Of a stretch of 64,000 nt of DNA, positions 38,940 through 64,000 are shown one piece after another. Source of the DNA: Corallium rubrum. Its lineage: Eukaryota > Cnidaria > Anthozoa > Scleralcyonacea > Coralliidae. The notes under the pieces were generated by a model. That model worked only from the letters and a program-made list of their open reading frames with translations. It searched no databases and was not told where the DNA came from. A program made the position numbers and the translations under genes. The first letter of the stretch is position 1, and every line of letters starts with the position of its first letter. The DNA lies in assembly GCA_964035015.1 (NCBI GenBank), contig OZ036006.1, positions 9,648,451 to 9,712,450 of the forward strand, in the 5' to 3' direction.

Positions 38940-40470
38940 CTTGGTAATGTTTTTGCATAATCTTAAACATATTATGGTCGTTGGTAACATGTGCAAAGGT
39001 TCATTTCGAAATTCTCAAAAACAAAGTTGTATTTTACGTGCGAAGTTTGTATTTTGGAGCGCCGCCATTAACTTGGCCGTGTTTGAGAAGAGTGAGTTGA
39101 GGAGAACTTATGACGTCATAGACTCAACAAAAACAAAAGATCATTGTTGTTGTCAACAAAAGGATCATTGTTGTTATTGAGTCTATGATGTCATAAGCTT
39201 CCTCGACTCATTATTTTCAAGCTCGGCCACTTTAAAGTGGAACTACGACGAAAAAATCGTGAATCTAGTATTGATACCAGTAAACTATAATTTCCAAATG
39301 AGGAATACCGGCGTTTTCAGTTTCTCAAAATATTGTCTCGTTCTTGAGATGTTTAAGTTTCTGAAACATGTAAATTAGGTGCCTCGTGATGTCATTTACT
39401 CACACAGGCAAAAATAAGATTTACAAAATGAGTAACATATCTGAACTAAGAAGTAGAAATAATTCAAACTTTGCACAAGAATAGTTATCATAAAAGTACA
39501 CTCCACTCTGCGCATCATGTTGTTGCTACGGAAACCGTTTAGAAACACGAGCCTTTTTACTAATAAATTAAAATATTAACTTTATCTTTCTTTTCAAAAA
39601 AATATGATGATTAAAACATTAAAAATACAATATCTCTGTGTGTCTACAAATATCCATGCCAATGTATTGCAGTAAAAGTTGTTTTATGGAGAAAAATAAA
39701 CATTTTTGTTTTACAAAGGCACCTGTTTGCAAACGGTATCCATGGAAACAACATAATGTGAACGTTGGAGTGTATTTTCCCCATAACTATTCTTGTGCGA
39801 AGTTTGAATTATTTCTACTTCATAGTTTCAAAGATATTACTCATTTTGTAAATCTTAGTTTTGCCTGTGTGAGTAAATGACGTCACGAGGCACCTAATTT
39901 ACATGTTTCAGAAACTGAAATATCTCAAGAATGAGTCGATATTTTGAAAAACTGAAAACGCCAGTATTCCTCATTTGGAAATTATAGTTTACTGGTATCA
40001 ATACTAGCATAGATAATGGAAGGGGAACTGGATAGGAAACTTCAAACGAGGTTAAAGAACCGGAAACGTTGTTTGCACAACTTGCTATGGTAATTACACA
40101 CTTAAAAGCAGGTAATGCACCTATTGCTGAAATTAGACAAAAGTGTAATATCACTTAAATTCAGCAGTGTCTGATTTTAGCCATGTGGGACCACCCGTTA
40201 GGTGCATTGCCCGATTATAAGTGTTTAATTACCATAGCAAGTTGTGCAAACATCGTTTCCGGTTTCGTAAGTTTCCTATCCAGTTCCCCTTCCATTATCT
40301 ATGATACTAGATTCACAATTTTATCGTCTTAGTGACACTTTAATGGCGGCGCTCCAAAATACAAACTTCACACGTAAAATATCACCTTTTCTTCAACGAA
40401 TTTTGAAATGAAACTTTGCATGATTACCAACTACCATAACATCTTTAGGATTATGCAAAAACATTGCCAA
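38940..40470. repeat. 1.5-kb composite foldback
   Basis: The left blocks 38946-39067 and 39231-39402 are inverted at 40342-40465 and 39869-40019. Shared sequences include TTGGAGCGCCGCCATTAA and GTGCCTCGTGATGTCATTTA. The inner part (39100-39190) has its own hairpin around AGATCATTGTTGTTGTCAAC. No coding potential. Confidence 0.75.
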
Positions 40471-40614
40471 CAATATTTTCACAGAGAACCACTTTAAAAA
40501 TTTAATTATAAAAAGCAATACAAGAGATCAATGAAGTTATAATTTAATCAGTGGAAATAAGATATAAAAAAGTTTAAAATTGTGATTATAGTAATATTTT
40601 ACGTGGTTTAATGA

Positions 40615-41450
40615 GCCATAGTTTATCGGTATACATGTAATATTTCTCAAACGCATTAATAATTCATGAGGAAAACACAATGAAAATCAGTTACCGAGAC
40701 TTTGTTGTGAAATATGGTAATAAACGCCCTCAAATTTCTCTTTAAGTACTGAGTTTTTAACTCACTTCGAGGTGTTTTTAAATCAGATAATAAATGGCTT
40801 TCGAATGTATGATACAGCTTCTCAAACAAATCGGTATTTAAATGTGGCTAAATGTAATTTAGGCAAGGTAAGAAAGGAGACAATGCTAGTTAGCGGTCAC
40901 TCATATGTGGGGATTATCTCAGCGCTCATCAAAGTCTTGTCAGCGTGGTCTGAGCTTGACTTGCGCGCGCCAAAGTCTTGTCAGCGTGGTCTGAGCTTGA
41001 CTTGCGCGCCAAAGTCTTGTCAGCGTGGTCTGAGCTTGACTGGTTTTGCGCGCGCTATCTATTATTAGATATTTGGTCAGTTGTCACTCGTTTATAATAT
41101 GTGCGGATTATCTCAGCGCTCATCAAGTCTTGTCAGCGCTAGCATGGTCTGAGCTTGACTGGTTTTGCGCGCGCTGTTTAGTGACCCACCTACTCCGGAT
41201 AGAATGCAAGGTAAGTATATATATTTCCACAGCTTTGAGTGGCATTCCCCCTGTGGCTTGGCACCAATCCTCCAATAACGTCAATTGGCGATCTATTTTT
41301 AAGAGAAATTTGAGGTAAAACTTGTCTTAATTTATGTACGTTTATTACCACATTTCACAACGTCTCGGTAACGGATTGCCATTATGTTTTCCTGATTTCC
41401 TCATGAATCATTAATGAGTTTGAGAAGTACTGTATATATAAACCATAAAT
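40615..41450. repeat. Foldback with internal CAAAGTCTTGTCAGCGTGG tandem
   Basis: The outer arms carry GAGGAAAACACAATGAAAAT / ATTATGTTTTCCTGATTTCC-type sequence and GGTAATAAACG / CGTTTATTACC. The centre (40928-41172) repeats a unit of about 38 bp with TCTTGTCAGCGTGGTCTGAG four times. Confidence 0.65.
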
Positions 41451-42165
41451 TTTAGTTTGGTAATAACTAATTACACACAATTTTATTCCTTATCGAAAAA
41501 AAATAACCCTGAACCAAGCAGCATATTTAAAATAAACCACATTCATAAAGATGCTAAGTTTCAAATATTCTTTTATGTGTATCTCGAAGTAGCCTTTCTG
41601 GCCTCGTAATGAAGCACAGATCCTGTTGGATTTACACACAAACGAAGCAAGAACCAGTGACATAGCCAGCGTTGACCAATTGGGCGGGCACGAAGTGAGG
41701 GAGTAGCATGCCCTGGAAAATCTTTTAAATTTAGGGGTTTTGAAATGCCATTTCCTGCATTTTAGGGAAAGAATTTGTAGAATTCTGAAGATTATAAAAT
41801 ACGAAAATTAAATATTTACATTATTTTTTTGGAGGATTGTGGTAAACATTTTAGTTAGTTTGATTATGTATTTATTGTGCATACAAGTATGTTAGTGAAA
41901 ATAGCGTGCGGTATAGATTCTTAAGTCACGGGTACACAAATCACGCATGGAAAACGCGTGGCCAGGCCACGGACTAACGTTGGAGATTAGTAGAATACTG
42001 AATGACGTCATTGACGCTGATTGGCCGAGCTTGAGGATGGCCTAGCCCGGCCTTGGCTACGCCACTAGCAAGAACTAGCCTGTGTACAGCCACGGATTCA
42101 GGGGTGCCGCCAAGAGTTCCCCGCACAGGGCCTAAGGTCCCCAACAGGGGGGCTAGTACGGGACC

Positions 42166-42802
42166 GGTGTCACGGTCTCAGCGATCCCCCAGTCTGAGTT
42201 ATTCCCTAAGACCAACTGCGCAGTTATCCCCTGCTTTTCTGCATTGATATTGTCGTTATTCTAACTCAAAAAATACGTATAGTCATGGAAACCATACTTT
42301 TATCACGTTCTTTTAAACATTTGGTCGCAAGGTAATCAATATCATAAGTATAAATATAAAACGTCTGTGATTATTACGAATGGCAATACCATGTAACTCA
42401 TATAAATAATAGTTCGCTATTAAAGCTTTCGTCTCGCTAAACTCCATACTTCATCAGAGCATCGAAGACTACTTATGTCTTATTAAATTTACATTCTTAG
42501 AATCTTTGATGCTCTGATGAAGTATCGAGTTTAGCGAAGCGAAAGCTTAGCGAACTATTATTTACATGAGTTACATGGTATTGCCATTCGTAATAATCAC
42601 AGACGTTTTATATTTATACTTATGATATTGATTACCTTGCGACCAAATGTTTAAAAGAACGTGATAAAAGTATGGTTTCCATGATTATACGTATTTTGTG
42701 AAGTTAGAATAACGACAATATCAATGCAGAAAAGCAGGAGATACCTGCGCAGTTGGTCTTAGGGGATAACTCAGACTGGGGGGTCGCTGAGACCGTGACA
42801 CC
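42166..42802. repeat. 637-bp palindrome with paired hammerhead-like motifs
   Basis: The arms run 42166-42468 and 42500-42802, beginning GGTGTCACGGTCTCAGCGAT and ending with its inverse. Near the centre, 42457-42427 (minus) and 42514-42544 (plus) each read CTGATGAAGTAT...GAAAGCTT. Confidence 0.85.
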
Positions 42803-43391
42803 TGAAGTTTCCCCGGAAAAGTTTCAAAATTTGAACATCTAGAATAGCTTTTCCCATCTTTTCAGCGTGAAATTATCGCAATAACCGACAAGCTACACCA
42901 TTTACTTTCAAGGTATCAGACCGAAAAATTTATTGAACACCTAGTGTGGTCATCATTAACCAGTTTGCCATTTTCGTCCAATATTACAGACGGAAAGTGG
43001 AATTTTGTGTGTTGTAATTATTACTGTTGGCTTCTGCACAATATATACCGTATCCTGTTTCTAAAGGAGTTTCATTTCACTATTAAAGCATTAATTACTG
43101 ACTTGTCTGGCTTAATCAGTTAAAAAGTTCTTCACCAATTGTTAAAAATACAATTTTTCTTCCAGATCATTCCCCGACAAATCTGTAAATTTTCCCCGAC
43201 AAGGGGGCTGTAGTCCCCTCGGTTCTCCCCTCTTCTGGCGCCAGGCTATACGCAAGATGAACACATAAATGAATATTCAAATTAGTCACCATTATGAAAA
43301 CCAAAGAGTCAATACATTATGAGACTACAAAAGCAGAAAGTACAAGATAGTATAAACGAACAAAAAATGAAAGAAAAGAATTTATGGCACT

Positions 43392-44373
43392 AAAAGTGCT
43401 TATATCACTTGTGGGTTTTAACGTACTGTATTTACTCGTTTAACCGCCGCCCCAGATTAAGCGCAACCTCGCAAGCCAGGCTCTTTACCTACGGTACGAG
43501 GTTGGATTAAGCGCCGCATATGAGAGCAAAAATATTAAAGAGCGCCGCCCTCGAATAAGCGCCGCACTTATTCACAACAATGCGGTGCTTAATCGAAGCA
43601 CCGTCAGACAGAATTGTTCGAGTAGCCAAACTAAAAAGCAACTACAGCCTCGGAAATTTATTGTCCTGTATTACAGTGTTTATATGTTCAAAGTGAGTAT
43701 ATTTCAATGTGAATGACAAGATAGCATCTGAAACACGTTTATTTTGTTGATAAGATTTCTTGTTATCGTTTACAAATAAAATAATTTTTAAAGAGCGCCG
43801 CCCTCAAATAAGCGCCGCCCTCAAATAAGCGCTTAATCCGAAACACTAAAAATTAAAGAGCGTCGCGGCGCTTAAACGAGTAAATACGGTATTTGAATAT
43901 AGTTAAAAAAGTTAGTTAATAAGTTATTTTGCCGTTTTTGATTTACTTTAATAGTTTCTGAGATATAAGCCTTTAAACATGCCAATTTCGGCTTTTCGCC
44001 AAAAATTTCTGTCGTTCATTTTTAAGCACGGGGGCCTGGGACCCAGGAACCTAAGCCGACCGTCTTCTTAGTTGGAACTCTCGTGCATACTGGAAAACAG
44101 GTGTGAGCTCGACATTTCGATTTTTCAGTCAAATATATGTGTTTTTGTGAATCAATAAGCCGAAACGTAGTTGTTTTGGATTGACTCGTTCCTGAATTCC
44201 AGGCCCCCAAGGCGTTAAAATGAACGACGGTAATTTTTGAGAACTGGCATGTTCAGAAGCCAATATGTCAGGAACTATTCGACTAAATCAAAAACGGCAA
44301 AATAACTTATTAACTGATTTTCTTCTGCTCTATTTAAATACGTTAAAACCCCACATGTGATATAAGCACTTTA
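43392..44373. mobile_element. TIR element AGTGCTTATATCACTTGTGG, copy 2, hosting a nested MITE
   Basis: Same termini and internal TTTCGCCAAAAATTTCTGTC sequence as 37932-38920, but interrupted at 43426-43889 by another element. It ends about 350 bp past the CAPZB stop codon. Confidence 0.75.
43426..43889. mobile_element. TA-flanked MITE nested in the 43392-44373 element
   Basis: Termini CTGTATTTACTCGTTTAA and TTAAACGAGTAAATACGG are flanked by TA. Removing it restores the host reading AACGTATTTGAATAG, equal to the other host arm. The interior repeats AAGCGCCGCCCTC. A TA duplication suggests Tc1/mariner-type mobilisation. Confidence 0.8.
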
Positions 44374-44724
44374 AAAAGATGGTGTCAATTGTACAATTAA
44401 GCATAATTCTACAAAGTTTACTTTGCATAAAATTATAATTAAATGTATAAATTGCCATCTTTTTTAGTGTGATCAATGAATCTATTCACCATAGCCAATC
44501 TTTTTTTATGAATGTTAACCAAAGCAACCAATTATTGTCCTGTATATATAACTGGTCTACCATGGTCACCCCCCCCCCCCCCCCCTCCCCCTCGCAATAA
44601 ACCCGACATGTTCTGCTTAAAGGGTGAGGCGGATATTGTAAGCGATCTGTTAGGAATCATATAGGTTTTACGTTAATCGAGATTGTTCAGAAATGTTGAC
44701 ATTTTTTTTGCAAAACATGCGTAG

Positions 44725-61271
<16,547 letters not shown>

Positions 61272-61673
61272 TGTTCTTGAGGACTTCTGAGCCAAGTTTC
61301 ACAAGTATTATCAAATGAGTTACCTCCCTTCTTCCGGAAAGTACCACCGAAGAAATTTCAAAATGGTCGGCGAGCCAAGGCGAGAAAAAAAAATCGGGTG
61401 AAAAATATACGCGAATAATTTATCCCTTTACCCAGAATTCCAACCAGGGGTGCAAGGCTATTTATAACTTTTTCATGTCCACGGAAAGCTTTCAAATAAA
61501 AGGATTCTTTCAAAAGTAAGGTAAGGAAGAGTTACATACAGTAACAGTGTTTTAAAGATAGTACAGTACAGTGCAAAAAGAAAAAAACCCAGCTTGTATT
61601 TGAAATATTGGTTGGTTGCTATTTTATTGGTCCTTATTGCTAAGGTCATATTTTCAGTATCTACACACGTAAA
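61272..61673. other. CAPZB 5' flank
   Basis: On the minus strand the region just upstream of the ATG includes CTTCCGG-type (ETS-like) and GGTACTTTCC sequence. There is no other gene. Transcription start cannot be fixed from sequence alone. Confidence 0.35.
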
Positions 61674-61975
61674 AATCTCACAGCTTGTCAACAGGATGTG
61701 TTCGCAACAGGCTTGTTTCATTCAAGAAGCTGCTACAACCTTGTTAGCATCAACCTGTTAACAACTTGTTGAGTGCAGAGCGGTAACAGGTTGTTGGAAC
61801 AACTTGTCATCAGTCTGTTGGAGTCATCAACCTTGTTACAAGTTGTCAACAACCTGTTACAGACATGTTAACAGACTGGGACAGCCAGTGCGAACACATG
61901 ACAGTGACAGCCTGTTGAACAGCCTTGTAACAACTTGCTTGCAGGGATGTAACAGTTTGTGCGTTTTTACGTGTG
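61674..61975. mobile_element. TA-flanked MITE CACACGTAAAAA, copy 1
   Basis: Ends CACACGTAAAAATC / GTTTTTACGTGTG are flanked by TA (61672-61673, 61976-61977). The interior is dominated by CAACCTGTTAACAACTTGTTG-like half-palindromes. Confidence 0.85.
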
Positions 61976-62105
61976 TACACAATACCACCACCTGAGGAAT
62001 TTACCATGGTGATGGTGATGATTGAGATGCCCAAGGTCAGGGATGTACGTAAACTTCACAACACAAGTTGAACTTTTGGTGAATGGTACCTATTCTGTGA
62101 TATTA

Positions 62106-62427
62106 CACACGTAAAAATGCACAAGCTGTTACAGACCTGCAAGCAAGTTGTTACAAGGCTGTTCAACAGGCTGTCACCGTCATGTGTTCGTACTGTCTGT
62201 AACAGGTTGTTGACAACTTGTAACAAGGCTGATAATTCCAACAGATTGATGACAAGTTGTTCCAACAACCTGTTACCGTTCTGCACTTAACAAGTTGTTA
62301 ACAGGTTGATGCTAACGAGGTTGTAGCAGCTTCTTGAATGAACAGCATTGTTACAACCTGTTAACAGCCTTGCTACCAACCTGTTGCGAACACATCCTGT
62401 TGACAAGCTGTGAGATTTTTACGTGTG
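62106..62427. mobile_element. TA-flanked MITE CACACGTAAAAA, copy 2 (inverted)
   Basis: Same ends, with TA at 62104-62105 and 62428-62429. The interior is the inverse of copy 1, so the pair forms a 750-bp inverted repeat with a 130-bp spacer. Confidence 0.85.
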
Positions 62428-62429
62428 TA

Positions 62430-63355
62430 CCCTTGTATAAGATGGACATTGTAGGCAGTTATTTCCACAACACAATCCTTACTTCTAATTTGATGATTAA
62501 ATGTTGAAAAACTGCCAAAACACCTTTATTTTTTAGGTTTGTTAGTGGATTGCCTCGATCACATACATCATGTACATGAAGGTGATGATTGTACTACACA
62601 ACGATATTGCACAGATGGATTTTAATTCTGTGTGTACTGGGAATTCAACCCAATAACAGTTTAGTTCCAGGCATGGACACACTTTTTTTTGTTTTGGTTG
62701 ATATGCCCTCAAAAGGGCTCAGAAAAGGCCAAAAATAATCACTGCCAAATTATTTACTAAAATATTGCCATGTGGAAAATATTATTAATATGATTTAATT
62801 TTTTATTTTTCTCTCCTCAAAAGGGTTTAAAAACTACCACACTGACAAATTAAGTTGAAGTTTACAAAAGTCATGAAAACTCATTCAAATATTGGTATTA
62901 TAAAATGTTTGTGGTTAATTGTCACCCTAAAAGGGTTCAACAAATATTTGCCATATGCAAAATTTGATATAAATTTGGTGTAATCCTGACTTATATTGAC
63001 AACAAACTGTTGTTTCAAAGCTAATTAACAAAGAAATATTTTACATGGTGTTTCCACAAAACTTATTTATATTACTTTATTGCCATGAAAACTTTCAAAG
63101 AATTAAACTGTTACCTAACTGTATGTGTCTGTGTGCAAGAACCCCTTTGTCTAGCCATTCAAACTGGAGCTAATTGTTCTTACTGTATAATGTATACTCA
63201 GCTGGTTTTATGAATATAACTGTATTACAGATTTTTGGTGAGGGAAACCGGAGTACCCGGAGGAAAACCCTCAAGATGCTATTGTAAAATATCAATTATT
63301 TAGGAATCTGACTGCATAAACAGTGTGTTGACGTCCGCATTGCATAGACAGCAGT
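62430..63355. other. Gene-free right flank with dispersed repeats
   Basis: It contains a copy of the TGGTGTTTCCACAAAACTTA terminal cassette (63043-63110). At 63240-63270 is GGAAACCGGAGTACCCGGAG, a motif common in invertebrate retroelement ends. I see no gene. Confidence 0.5.
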
Positions 63356-63359
63356 GTGT

Positions 63360-64000
63360 CAACCTCCATACGCTAAAAACACAACTAACATTAGTTTCCT
63401 ACAAAAACCTGCAAAGTTTGAAAAAACAGAATACTTTGATATACATTTAGTTAGTTCCAAAAGAAAAAGAATTAATTTGTTAGCATAAGAACAACAATAG
63501 TTTTTATCTGTTGCCTGTGCCAACCTGCACAAGCTAAAAAGAAAACACAACTAATGTTAGTTTGAGTTTCCTACAAAAACCTGCAAAGTTTGAAAAAATA
63601 TTAGTATACATCTATCTCCCAAAAACAAAAAACAAAACTTGTTAGCATAAGAACTCAACAACAGTGAACAGTAACTGTTAATACTATTTGTTGCCTGTGT
63701 CAATCTGCACAAGCTAAAAAGAAAACACAACTGTTTAGTTTCCTACAAAAACCTGCAAAAGTTTGAAAAAATGTTTAAGTATACTGTACTTTGAAAACTA
63801 TTTATATATCTATCTCCAAAAGAAAAAAAACCCAAAACTTGTTAGCATATTAGAACAACAGCAGTTACTATCTGTTGCCTGTGTCAACCACAAGCTAAAA
63901 AGAAAATACAACTAATGTTAGTTTCCTGCAAAAACCTGCAAAGGTTTGAAAAAATGTTAGTGTACTCTGAAAACTATTTAATATATCTATCTCCAAAAGA
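63360..64000. repeat. Tandem repeat of about 175 bp running off the window
   Basis: Four units start near 63360, 63536, 63714 and 63896, each with GTTAGTTTCCTACAAAAACC, GCAAAGTTTGAAAAA, CTTGTTAGCATAAGAAC and TGTTGCCTGTG. The last is truncated by the window end. Confidence 0.9.

Overview
This window is nuclear DNA from an animal. It has spliced genes with GT-AG introns, animal gene families, very dense non-coding repeats, and interstitial TTAGGG-type repeats. The AT-rich background, modest introns, numerous foldback/MITE elements and DIRS, hAT, Harbinger and LINE remnants point to a marine invertebrate. A cnidarian (anthozoan) is my best guess, but this is inference, since no lineage-specific gene settles it.

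Four genes can be read with consistent splice phases. (1) A two-exon membrane RING-CH (MARCH-type) E3 ubiquitin ligase lies at 16778-21910 (+). (2) A complete ten-exon PPP1R7/sds22 lies at 23289-30726 (+). (3) A complete four-exon PIGP lies at 31985-34572 (-), convergent with PPP1R7. (4) A complete eleven-exon CAPZB lies at 44725-61271 (-). A fifth gene on the minus strand (2892-11867) has three phase-compatible exons. It encodes a small protein with an N-terminal membrane segment, which I do not recognise; its last exon is uncertain. The genes have unrelated housekeeping roles: membrane ubiquitination, PP1 regulation, GPI-anchor synthesis and actin capping. There is no operon or gene-cluster logic.

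The rest is repeat-driven. At 1-12 kb are introns of the unknown gene, with a LINE tail cut by a hAT element and a DIRS recombinase broken by an inversion. At 12-16.7 kb are foldbacks, a Harbinger MITE and pentanucleotide satellites. The MARCH intron holds long (TA)n, a 14-bp minisatellite, a tRNA-derived SINE and a palindrome of telomere-like repeats. About 330 bp upstream of PPP1R7 is a tandem array with roughly two dozen TGACGTCA (CRE-type) palindromes, and PPP1R7 intron 4 holds a related array in which the CpG has become CpA. At 35-44 kb are nested TIR elements and kilobase foldbacks. CAPZB introns carry a 20-bp array, a PIF/Harbinger element with a Myb/SANT remnant, a 2.3-kb TIR element inserted in a CAC microsatellite, and several foldbacks. 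From 61.3 to 64 kb there are only repeats.

The observations most worth following are the CRE-like array and its decayed intronic sister, repeated hammerhead-like motifs in foldback arms, a GC-AG intron in PPP1R7, and the unrecognised membrane-protein gene. I see no convincing new multi-gene system.
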